From the IMG/VR virus record IMGVR_UViG_3300030102_006286, positions 1 to 20,744 of that record: 20,744 bases of DNA; one strand, given 5' to 3'. The stretch comes from a virus. Shown piece by piece: positions 8,651 through 16,741 of the stretch; positions within the stretch are counted from its first letter, which is position 1, and each line of letters begins with the position of its first letter. The translations under genes and the position numbers were made by a program. The notes below the pieces were generated by a model. The model was not told the origin of the DNA. It was given only the letters and a program-made list of their open reading frames with translations, and made no database searches.

Positions 8651-10012
8651 CTAGCATCCGTAACATTGTCCTGCATCGCAGTTTGATTGATTATTTAGTT
8701 TATCCCCGGTACATCCAGTTAAACCTAAGTTTGGACTTTCATTTGCGTTGCACATGAATACAAAGTCACCAATATATATGTTTCCAATGCTACCAACTCC
8801 TGCACAGAAGGGATCTGCTTGGTTTACACCCTGATTATAACCACTGTTGTCTCCTTCAACGAAATCGCAACTTATTCCTCTCGACCAGTTTGGGAACTTG
8901 TGGGTAGGCATATTGAATGTAGCGCCGGTGAAACCAAAGTTACCGTTCAAGTTGACTCCATTGGGATGAGAGTTATCTAATCCATATTCATACCCTTCAC
9001 CATCATACTTGTAGTTACTACCTGAACAACCTACACACGAAGTGAACCCTGTGGTGTCCGACAACCTATATGGGAAATAGTTTCCTACCATTGGTTCTTC
9101 GCATACTTGGAAGTCCTCCTCGTATGTTACTGGGGGTATGTAGTCCTCTAAAGTAACTTCATAGAACGCCTTTAGTCCGGCTGGGTGAACAAGTTCTTTT
9201 AGTAAGTCTGAATATAGAGGTTCCCCAGTGTCTGGATCTACAACCTCCGTCTTTATGAGATATGAAAAGTCCTGATACCAGTAACTATCTTGAATAACGT
9301 GAACATTTAGAACGCTGTAACTTAGATCTCGTAAAACATCATAATCAAGTCCCGAACCAAGAGGACCATCTTGATCCTCAGACCACCCTACACCCGGCTC
9401 CCATGTGAGTCCCGGTACTTCGGCTCTTGCCGGAACGAAACCATAAGGCGCACCACCATTCAATCTTAAAACAAACTTCTTGGGATACTCAATCCAATTG
9501 TCTCTAAACTGTTCAACTCCATATAGGGATCTAAAGAAATATTCGTATGAACTTTCAGTTCCCTTCTTTTGGTAAAAATTGTCTCTGATCCCTTTGATAA
9601 AGTTTCGTAGGAATTCAGATGGAGGTTGATCATCGTTAAACTGCGAGATCTCTTGTTGACTAAAACCTGTAGTGTATGAATAAGAGAAACGCTCTAAGTA
9701 TTCTACTGGCGTTTCGTCAATATCAACTAATTTTAAAAAAGGGATTTCACCAAGTTCATACCTACCGAAACCATATCCCTGAGAACTATACAACCAATCA
9801 TAATAAGACTGAACAAAATCGACCATAAAAGAAGAAACATTCGACGCTTCGGAATGTCTCTCTAAAATCCACAAAGGAAACAAGTGCTTAACATCAACAA
9901 CACTTGGTTCAGAGTTAGCCGCTGGTAATTTTATATCAAGCGACTGCTCTAACTCAAGGAGTTTGTAAGCAATAGTCTTTGTAGATTTGTTTAAATATGA
10001 TCCTAACGACAT
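8651..10012 (-). CDS. gp7-like baseplate wedge protein (short form)
   Basis: This protein has 453 residues and matches the C-terminal third of T4 gp7 (1032 residues). Landmarks are SFMVDFVQSYYDWLYSSQGY (61-80), FIKGIRDNFYQKKGTESSYE (138-157) followed by YFFRSLYG, corresponding to gp7 FFESRSYDFYSTKGIEASYK and FLFKVLYN, and LVHPAGLKAFYE (274-285), corresponding to the gp7 VHPVGFGF region. The large N-terminal part of T4 gp7 is absent. Residues 304-453 are a private extension: all ten cysteines lie there and the protein ends CDAGQCYGC. The ATG at 10012 follows AGAAGGGAT. In T4, gp7 starts wedge assembly by binding gp10 and bridging gp6 and gp53, and the flanking gp6 and gp8-like genes fit that role. 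Confidence 0.75.
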   Translation of the reverse strand: MSLGSYLNKSTKTIAYKLLELEQSLDIKLPAANSEPSVVDVKHLFPLWILERHSEASNVSSFMVDFVQSYYDWLYSSQGYGFGRYELGEIPFLKLVDIDETPVEYLERFSYSYTTGFSQQEISQFNDDQPPSEFLRNFIKGIRDNFYQKKGTESSYEYFFRSLYGVEQFRDNWIEYPKKFVLRLNGGAPYGFVPARAEVPGLTWEPGVGWSEDQDGPLGSGLDYDVLRDLSYSVLNVHVIQDSYWYQDFSYLIKTEVVDPDTGEPLYSDLLKELVHPAGLKAFYEVTLEDYIPPVTYEEDFQVCEEPMVGNYFPYRLSDTTGFTSCVGCSGSNYKYDGEGYEYGLDNSHPNGVNLNGNFGFTGATFNMPTHKFPNWSRGISCDFVEGDNSGYNQGVNQADPFCAGVGSIGNIYIGDFVFMCNANESPNLGLTGCTGDKLNNQSNCDAGQCYGC

Positions 10013-10029
10013 TCAATATCCCTTCTACA

Positions 10030-11766
10030 TTAAATTGCAACTACTGAAATATTGTTTGCGTTAACACCTAATTTTAAATCAAATTTACCATCGACAGTTT
10101 GAGATTCTGGGGTGACTGTGTAGATAGCAGATTCAGTTATTATGTCGGGGTTTAGTCTAAAAGATCCCTCAGACGGAACAAACTTACCAACATCAGGAGA
10201 CACAACTATTATGACACCTGTGTTTGGATCTATCGTATACGCTCTAATTCTTTGCTCACCTCTACGGTTAAGAGTCCCATATGCAGAGAATGTTAGTTCC
10301 GGATATGTCTCTGATAAAGAAGAGGAGGCAGTAAATATTAAACTACTTTCTTGCACTGGTTGTCTTACAGAGTACAAAGTTCTGTCTGGTGATATTACAG
10401 AACTGATGGTTAAGTTTACTGACTCTGGGGTGAGCGAAAAGGCTGAGTCTGCTCTGGAGAGTATTTGATTTAAACTAGAAAGTGACACAGAGGTGTTGTA
10501 AGTTGATCTGGGGTATTGACTGAGAACAGCAGAGGCAAAAAGTGATCTCATTTCTTCAGCAGTTCTCGTCGTATCTCCAGATCTATAATTAACAGTCCCG
10601 TTTAGATTTGCAACCACTTCTGTAGTAGTTATGAATTCAGGTAATATACTAACTATTGATTTTTCCTTCAGAGTAGCCAAAGCCTCCAAAGCCGCCGATA
10701 CAGTGGACTGGTTTTGATCTCCGGTTAGGGTGACGAACACTCTTCCGAAAAGAGGAGGTTCTAATTCTTCTCCACCAAAAACATTGAAATCCTCTCTTGT
10801 CAAACCTGACTTTTCTGCAAGTATCGCTTTACAATCATTCACCGTTACCGCTCTGTCCTGAGCAGCAAACCACTTCGGTGCGAAGAATTTTATTTCCTCG
10901 ATATCCGGTTCATCCAATCCACCGGACGAAATATAGACAGTATCTATGGTGCCTGGAATAGAAGAAGACGCTGGTATTGAGAATCCAGAACAACCATTAC
11001 CATCAGATCCACCACTTACAATATAGGAGACTCTAACCAAGTCGTTTTCATTGATTCTCTCCCCGACTTGTTCCTCTGCTCCGGTTGGATTTCTTCCTGC
11101 AAAAACTAAAAAGTATCCTAGTTCAGATCTCTCTAGGAAAAACACTTTACTTTCGTTTGTTATGTTGGTGTTAATATTTGAAGAGTATTCCCACTCTTCA
11201 TAGTTTTCACTATCTTCCTTTTTAACCTCTACCTTCAGAGTTCTGAGATCTATGTCAACTCCAGATAAAAATCCTTTTTGTGTAGAAATGTCAATCTGAG
11301 TGGGTATTTCAGAAACTAACTGCTTACCCTCATAGACTTCTATTTCACCCTCACCATCTTGATCTAAAGTTACATTTGCATTACTATAAAAGTTAAAGGC
11401 TATTCCATCTCTATTTTTACCGATGAACCTAGAGTATCTTGGTATTATGGTTCCAAGTCCACCCTGTCGGAGTTTCAGAGTGCCTACCGCAGAAACCTTT
11501 CCGGGTACAACATACCCCAAAGGTTTTACGAGTGATATGATAGACTCTAATCTCTGTGCTGTATCGAGAAAGGATTCATTTGCAACCATGTTCATATAGT
11601 AAGCCTGATACATTGTGTTGTAGGCTAGAATGTCAAGTAGCACCTGAACCGCAGAACCCTCAAAGGCATAGTCTTTAATTATCTCTTGTTTCTTTAAATA
11701 ATCAATTAGAGAAGATTTTATCTCCTCAAACTCAAGATTTCCTATTTGGATGAATGGATTAGACAT
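10030..11766 (-). CDS. 6: Baseplate wedge protein gp6
   Basis: This protein has 578 residues; T4 gp6 has 660. The N-terminal domain carries the family signature: LEFEEIKSSLIDYLKKQE, then FEGSAVQVLLDILAYNT and YYMNMVANESFLDTAQ, ending in a KPLGY motif near residue 85. The middle contains FAPKWFAAQDRAVTVNDCKA, the conserved core shared with gpJ/gp6 baseplate proteins. gp6 dimers form the iris-like ring that holds the baseplate wedges together and links to gp25 and gp53. The start lies one base after the gp25 stop codon, with AAGGTAAGG as ribosome site, so the two genes are translationally close. The assignment is secure. Confidence 0.93.
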   Translation of the reverse strand: MSNPFIQIGNLEFEEIKSSLIDYLKKQEIIKDYAFEGSAVQVLLDILAYNTMYQAYYMNMVANESFLDTAQRLESIISLVKPLGYVVPGKVSAVGTLKLRQGGLGTIIPRYSRFIGKNRDGIAFNFYSNANVTLDQDGEGEIEVYEGKQLVSEIPTQIDISTQKGFLSGVDIDLRTLKVEVKKEDSENYEEWEYSSNINTNITNESKVFFLERSELGYFLVFAGRNPTGAEEQVGERINENDLVRVSYIVSGGSDGNGCSGFSIPASSSIPGTIDTVYISSGGLDEPDIEEIKFFAPKWFAAQDRAVTVNDCKAILAEKSGLTREDFNVFGGEELEPPLFGRVFVTLTGDQNQSTVSAALEALATLKEKSIVSILPEFITTTEVVANLNGTVNYRSGDTTRTAEEMRSLFASAVLSQYPRSTYNTSVSLSSLNQILSRADSAFSLTPESVNLTISSVISPDRTLYSVRQPVQESSLIFTASSSLSETYPELTFSAYGTLNRRGEQRIRAYTIDPNTGVIIVVSPDVGKFVPSEGSFRLNPDIITESAIYTVTPESQTVDGKFDLKLGVNANNISVVAI

Positions 11767-11767
11767 G

Positions 11768-12175
11768 TTACCTTACCTTTGTTAATGCGATTGTTATTCT
11801 ATCTACGGGAGATGCCGCAATGTCTGATTCGTTTAAGATTTTGTATTCCACTGTGATCGAGAGTTGATTTGAGTCTATGAGAGTCTCGTCAAAAATTACA
11901 TCAGTTAGAACAACTCTTGGTTCAAACGAATTCAAAGCCTCCTGTATATCCGATCTCAACGTAGCAACAGCAAGTCCACCTGCCACGTTTTCAAAAAGAA
12001 GTTGATGCACACCCACACCAAAGTTTCTATTGAATGGTTTTTCTCCCTTTCTTGTCATTATGATATTTCTGACAGACTGACGAATAGCGTTAGACTCTTT
12101 CTTTACAGAAACGTCTCCAGTAAAACTATTCTTTTCAAAGTCTATATCATAATCACTGTACTTAGTTGATGCCAT
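11768..12175 (-). CDS. 25: Baseplate wedge protein gp25 (gp25/GPW family)
   Basis: This protein has 135 residues, the usual length of the family (T4 gp25 has 132). It shows the conserved N-terminal helix AIRQSVRNIIMTRKGEKPFN, the NFGVGVHQLLFE strand-turn (51-62), and the FEPRV motif (84-88) with its invariant Glu-Pro-Arg. The gp25 fold provides the handshake strand that starts sheath polymerisation at the baseplate and is shared with type VI secretion TssE. The family is sometimes called lysozyme-like, but it has no catalytic role in baseplates. The ATG at 12175 follows a strong GGGGGAG and an exact late promoter box, so this gene heads a transcript covering gp25, gp6, gp7, gp8 and the connector. 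Confidence 0.95.
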   Translation of the reverse strand: MASTKYSDYDIDFEKNSFTGDVSVKKESNAIRQSVRNIIMTRKGEKPFNRNFGVGVHQLLFENVAGGLAVATLRSDIQEALNSFEPRVVLTDVIFDETLIDSNQLSITVEYKILNESDIAASPVDRITIALTKVR

Positions 12176-12197
12176 GTCTATTACTCCCCCTTTCAGA

Positions 12198-12205
12198 TAT
12201 TTATA
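12198..12205 (-). promoter_or_regulatory. T4-type late promoter box
   Basis: The minus strand reads TATAAATA exactly, in the 40-nt gap between the hub gene stop and the gp25 start. The expected transcription start leaves a leader of about 15-18 nt containing the GGGGGAG ribosome site. It is identical to the box before the fibre gene at 5849-5856. Both occur in the two widest minus-strand gaps. Confidence 0.7.
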
Positions 12206-12215
12206 CTAAAACGCC

Positions 12216-15200
12216 TTACCCCAAACCTAAAATGTTAGCAAACCAGTTTGGTTCTTGTAGTTCGTCTGGAGAGACACTAGAGGTGTCTCTGACAAGAGAT
12301 AGAATCATTCTATGTGTTTGTTGTGTACTGAACGTGTGTGCTATAGCAGAAACTAACCACTTACCAGAGGTTCTAGTTGTCTGTCTCTCTGCACCTTCAG
12401 TCACCAACGGAATATTCAATCGTATGATATCTCCAGGCTGAACAGAGAAGTCACCGTTTACAACTATGGCACATTTTTGTGAACTGAGTTGAAGCATCTG
12501 AGCGTTTCTTAGTAGAGGGGTGTTGAGAGGTGTATCCCAATAAGTAGACCAGGTTCTGGTATACTCAACATACTTGGAGAAATTATCACCACGACAAGGA
12601 CAGTTGCAACTTATAGAATCGTCTAGATTACTATACAGACAACCTAACCAAGACTCACCCAACTCATCTGATATCAATTCACACTCTCTAGTTTCTTGCA
12701 GAATCGTTTGCAAATCATCGTCGGTTGGTTTCTTAGCAATACTTCCGTTTTCTTCTAACCACTCTTGAATAGAACTGAACCCACTGAACAATCCTCCAGC
12801 AAAAACTTCATCTATGGTGGATCCGGGAAGTCCCTCGAAAGATTCTATAATATTATTTTCTTGATCAACTATGAAGTACAAGTACTCGGTTAGACTCAAT
12901 ACACCAGTGGTTGGAGGTTCAATTCCTAGATCGTAAAGTTCCTCTCTTGACACAACTCTTTCGTTTCGGGGAACCAAGTCCTGACATGGACAATTGCAAT
13001 ATGGATTATCTTCGGGACAACCTAGACTACTAACAGGTCCATCTGGGTTCGCACAACGATAACCACCATCACTGCATGTATTGACGTTTCTTCTAGAGAA
13101 GACAACAAACTGTGCAGCAAAGTTTCTACCCATTTCTTGTTTTTCATTCTGTCTTTGGAAGAAATAGTCATGACCGTGTTTTGGCTCTACCATTCCATAT
13201 TCAGTGTTTCCAGTTGAGTCCCTCTTCCAGACATCTTCCTCACCGAGTGCCGATGAGTATTCTGTTTCTCGTTGCCAAATATATGAGTATCCATAGAACC
13301 AACTAGAGTTCCACCAATATCTCCATCTCCATCCGCCCCACCTACTATACGAACGACCACTTGCATTGTTACCAACGTCTGAATCCGTTTCATCAAATTC
13401 AGGATATTGATAGGTGTCGTAGAAATAGTTGTCGTAGTAGTTATACCATCTGTTCCAATACCAACCATAACTATAACGATATCGATACCTCCACCAAGCA
13501 TAATTATATCCACCATAGTAACCATAGTATCCATAATATCTTCTACCATTATAGTAAACACCTGGCGGGGGACTATACTCAAAGTGATAGTAACTGTTTG
13601 GTGCGCCTGCGGAAACATCAACACTAGACTTCGATAGCAATGAGTATGCGTTTCCCTTTCTGTTTAGGCTTGCTGCATATGGAGCATATCGGAAATCATC
13701 ACCGTAGTAATCGTATCCTTCACCCCACCAGTTACCCCGGTTTCCTGCTGTTGTATAGAAAGGTCTCTCGGTTTCCCAATCATCGGTTGGATATAGGTTC
13801 ATCGAGTCATCTGCTGTATTTTCCCCATATTCTGCTTCGTCTGGTTCAAGGGCAACGTCGAATCCGTAGGGATCAATACCAATGACAGCCATGTTTCTGT
13901 GAACACCCTGCTTACCATAAGGACCTGGAGTTATCATGACGAGATATGGAAGGAAGTATTCGTATCCAGCATCTCTGATGAATCCCTCTGGATATTCATC
14001 CAGTGTTTCCAATCCAATGGGTGTTTCAAATTCAACCCGAACGTAACTTTGCACTTCTTTTCTTTTTATACTAACAGGTTTGTATTCAGCAATGTCGTTG
14101 ATATAAAAATTATACCTTTGAGAATAATCATAAGGATTGAAACCATTAGGAAGAAGAATTTCTCCATTGTTCGGATGCCATTGTGGTGCTATCACACCCC
14201 ACGGAGGACCTTGCTCGTCGTCCTGAAAAATCTCGCTGCTTGGACCATACTCACAGGGATTTCCTTCCCAACCAACTGACCACCTGTGTTGATCCAATTC
14301 CTCCATCGTTACGTTTGGACCTCCATAGAAAAAGGTTTCCGGTTGAACGTGTACCGGGCAACTATAGGTAAGGTAGTCACAAGGAACGCCTGGTTCATTC
14401 GTACCTTCTCGACAACAACCTCTACAATAGAAATTTTGATGCCTACCTCTAACCTCTCCCCACCACCTTTGTGTCGAATCTCTAAATGCACTAGGTCCTG
14501 CGGTTTCAAAGTCCATATATTTTTGATCATATATTGGATGTCCACCTAGTGCTGTTGGATCAATCGATGGATCGTTTCCAAGGTACGCATTGTATATCCA
14601 CTCACCAAGTAACTCGTCTCTTACGTTATATTTTCTTGCGAACTGCTCATAGCGACTACCTCTTAAAGATTTTCGTTGAACACTCTTAACATTGAAAAGA
14701 GAATGTGGAGTGGTAGTGATATTTAACTTATCTATTTCTGGTTGCTTGGATATGAAATATGCTCGTTTGTTCCAGTGCCTATCATACGCACCTAAAAACT
14801 CTTCTTTATATTGAAGCCATTCTTCCAAACGATCTCTCAGTCTCGTCAAAGCACTCTGAGCAGCATTTATTCTTATTGCACATGCAGCACCAGCCTCATC
14901 AATATTGTCTACACATAAGATGTAATCCTGACCTGAAAGTCCATTGCACTGACTGAAATCTCCAGTTCCTTCAGGATTACAATACCAACATTTAAAACCA
15001 CGAACCTCTTCAGCCGTGTAGCAATCTCCACACTCGGGTTCGTCGTCGGGGTATCCCCAAGGTCCATTTTGACAAGCGTCTAAATATTCTTCGTTGGCTA
15101 GAATAGCAGTTTGTAATCTTGTGATTTCCAGATCGATCACATAGTTTGAAAAGTCAGGAACCTCCCGTTTGAGATAGTAAAATTGTCCCAGAGTTTCATT

Positions 15201-16727
15201 CCACGGTCCCGTCGCACCCTCACCGTACTCATAACTAAGTCTGAATTGCTCACCTAGTGGTTTTTCCTTTTCCCAGTCAACAACATCAGAGAAAGATCCA
15301 GCAGAAACTATATTGTAGTCATCGATGGCACCAGTAACGCCAGGAGGTTGTGTTAGACAACAGACACTACACTCATAAGTGTCAAACTTGTTTCTTAAAT
15401 TTCTTAGTCTTGCGTACTCTTGTTTTTTCTCTACAACTTTCTCTTTTATTTCCTTGATTGTCTTTAGTGTATCAATGGGTAAAGATGAGATGTCGAACAT
15501 GTTCTGCCAAGTATTTTTGTCAGGCTTCCCTACGAGATTTCCATAACCATCTTCATAATTTAGAATTGTAACATCTGTGTGTCTATTCGCCTCGTTATGA
15601 TGCTCACCGAAGTACCCATAAATGGTATCATAGAATTGTTTTCCATTAGTTCGATCTGCAACAATAGTTTCGGGTAGTAGTTTGTGTTCTTCGATATGTT
15701 CTATTTTGTCAAAGTCTCTGTGATACTGATAGTCAACAAATATTTTTTTGTGTGACTCGTTGTAATCTAAGTGATCGAAATATGGATCAGAAAAATCTGG
15801 TTTGATGTTGGTGTAATATGAAGAGTATCCACCATTTTGCCAAAGAGCCATATGATCATAGTCAGATAGAGACGCGACATACTCTACAGTGTTTGGATCG
15901 TCCGGCTTATTTAGATCTACGTTATACTCTCTAATTTCTTCATTGTTCCCACGAATGATCATGTTGTTCACGGACTCAAATGCATATCCCTTTGTTGTGT
16001 TATAGAAAAGATAGTTTGCTGCATTTGGATTTTGTGCAGACAAAGAGTTTTCCGCAACATTGTCTAACATGGAAAATAGATCGGGATTACTTCTTGATTT
16101 CCCCCACGGATACATTAAGTTATTTTTCTTTAACCATATGGAGTTAGCAGTCGGTTCTATTTTATCACTCTGAGTAGATCTGTTTTGTCCGTCATCATTA
16201 TCAAAATACTTATTCGAGAGAATGTTGATAAGACCTTCACCGTCCTCTGACACGATAGGTCCAATGAAGTCATCCTCTAGATAAGTTTCGTCTTGTTTGT
16301 TTATGTAATATTCGGGAGTGCAAAAATCCATCTTGATATAAGAGTTAGAACCAGCAGGTCCAGAGATTGACTCGGACGACTCGTTTGATATCTTAGTGGT
16401 GTTGTATACAATGAACTTACAGTCTAGGATGTGAGAATCTGATTCCGGTTCCCCATCTGGGTTTGGTGTAAACGCTTTTATCGTTAGAAACTCACCACCA
16501 ACTGGATTGAATGATTCAAAAGCCTCCATAGAATCTCTAACAGTGATTGATCCTCTTACGGTTGGTTCAAAGATACTCTCTGAAATGTGCATTCCGTGAA
16601 ACACATCCATAGTTACATCATCATCTTTTGGTGTTGGATATATTACAAGAGGAGATCCATTTATGTTTTCCAACACAATGGACTGTATTTGAAATTCTTG
16701 TGATGTTGCTTTTCCGGTTTCTGCCAT
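12216..16727 (-). CDS. Giant gp27-like baseplate hub protein
   Basis: This protein has 1503 residues; T4 gp27 has 391. The N-terminal region shows the hub/tube-like domain pattern ISESIFEPTVRGSITVRD (48-65). The last 120 residues match the gp27 C-terminal domain: LLRNAQMLQLSSQKCAIVVN (about 1405-1424), QPGDIIRLNIP and GKWLVSAIAHTFS, parallel to gp27 RLQTMAQYDGYAKCSTIGN, TPGVKIIFND and FYVDEVIHELS. Between them lie roughly 1000 residues unlike T4 gp27. They contain five cysteine clusters (453-457, 552-616, 768-790, 1218-1248, 1349-1378; CNCPC occurs twice), a charged, probably helical segment (about 430-450), and a Tyr/Trp-rich tract at 1046-1151 with 46 aromatics in 106 residues. I see no lysozyme motif and no VgrG-type spike repeats. 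It sits between gp53 and gp25, where T4 has gene 5. The hub role is well supported, and the role of the insertion is unknown. Confidence 0.8.
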   Translation of the reverse strand: MAETGKATSQEFQIQSIVLENINGSPLVIYPTPKDDDVTMDVFHGMHISESIFEPTVRGSITVRDSMEAFESFNPVGGEFLTIKAFTPNPDGEPESDSHILDCKFIVYNTTKISNESSESISGPAGSNSYIKMDFCTPEYYINKQDETYLEDDFIGPIVSEDGEGLINILSNKYFDNDDGQNRSTQSDKIEPTANSIWLKKNNLMYPWGKSRSNPDLFSMLDNVAENSLSAQNPNAANYLFYNTTKGYAFESVNNMIIRGNNEEIREYNVDLNKPDDPNTVEYVASLSDYDHMALWQNGGYSSYYTNIKPDFSDPYFDHLDYNESHKKIFVDYQYHRDFDKIEHIEEHKLLPETIVADRTNGKQFYDTIYGYFGEHHNEANRHTDVTILNYEDGYGNLVGKPDKNTWQNMFDISSLPIDTLKTIKEIKEKVVEKKQEYARLRNLRNKFDTYECSVCCLTQPPGVTGAIDDYNIVSAGSFSDVVDWEKEKPLGEQFRLSYEYGEGATGPWNETLGQFYYLKREVPDFSNYVIDLEITRLQTAILANEEYLDACQNGPWGYPDDEPECGDCYTAEEVRGFKCWYCNPEGTGDFSQCNGLSGQDYILCVDNIDEAGAACAIRINAAQSALTRLRDRLEEWLQYKEEFLGAYDRHWNKRAYFISKQPEIDKLNITTTPHSLFNVKSVQRKSLRGSRYEQFARKYNVRDELLGEWIYNAYLGNDPSIDPTALGGHPIYDQKYMDFETAGPSAFRDSTQRWWGEVRGRHQNFYCRGCCREGTNEPGVPCDYLTYSCPVHVQPETFFYGGPNVTMEELDQHRWSVGWEGNPCEYGPSSEIFQDDEQGPPWGVIAPQWHPNNGEILLPNGFNPYDYSQRYNFYINDIAEYKPVSIKRKEVQSYVRVEFETPIGLETLDEYPEGFIRDAGYEYFLPYLVMITPGPYGKQGVHRNMAVIGIDPYGFDVALEPDEAEYGENTADDSMNLYPTDDWETERPFYTTAGNRGNWWGEGYDYYGDDFRYAPYAASLNRKGNAYSLLSKSSVDVSAGAPNSYYHFEYSPPPGVYYNGRRYYGYYGYYGGYNYAWWRYRYRYSYGWYWNRWYNYYDNYFYDTYQYPEFDETDSDVGNNASGRSYSRWGGWRWRYWWNSSWFYGYSYIWQRETEYSSALGEEDVWKRDSTGNTEYGMVEPKHGHDYFFQRQNEKQEMGRNFAAQFVVFSRRNVNTCSDGGYRCANPDGPVSSLGCPEDNPYCNCPCQDLVPRNERVVSREELYDLGIEPPTTGVLSLTEYLYFIVDQENNIIESFEGLPGSTIDEVFAGGLFSGFSSIQEWLEENGSIAKKPTDDDLQTILQETRECELISDELGESWLGCLYSNLDDSISCNCPCRGDNFSKYVEYTRTWSTYWDTPLNTPLLRNAQMLQLSSQKCAIVVNGDFSVQPGDIIRLNIPLVTEGAERQTTRTSGKWLVSAIAHTFSTQQTHRMILSLVRDTSSVSPDELQEPNWFANILGLG
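13275..13592 (-). other. Tyr/Trp/Gly/Arg-rich low-complexity tract in the hub protein
   Basis: Hub residues 1046-1151 hold 30 tyrosines, 12 tryptophans and 4 phenylalanines in 106 positions. The densest part (1058-1108) has 28 aromatics in 51, arranged as GYY repeats and then alternating Arg-Tyr pairs. An acidic break (1110-1117) divides it from a second Trp/Arg-rich block (1125-1151). The reading frame stays open throughout, and the flanking sequence is ordinary coding sequence. Confidence 0.9.
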
Positions 16728-16741
16728 AATATTATATCCTG

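Noticed and set aside
11768-12175. gp25 as a lysozyme
   Set aside because: The family name suggests lysozyme-like, but this 135-residue protein has the structural gp25 motifs (EPR) and its relatives have no proven catalytic role.
13187-13637. Overlapping open frames of 76-145 codons on both strands across the aromatic tract
   Set aside because: They are Met/Ile/Thr/Asp- or Ser/Asn/His-rich shadows created by the low-complexity Tyr/Trp codons of the hub gene, with no ribosome sites of their own.
16728-16741. AT-rich TATAATATTA before the hub gene as a promoter
   Set aside because: It overlaps the ribosome site and start codon region, so a transcript from it would lack the start.
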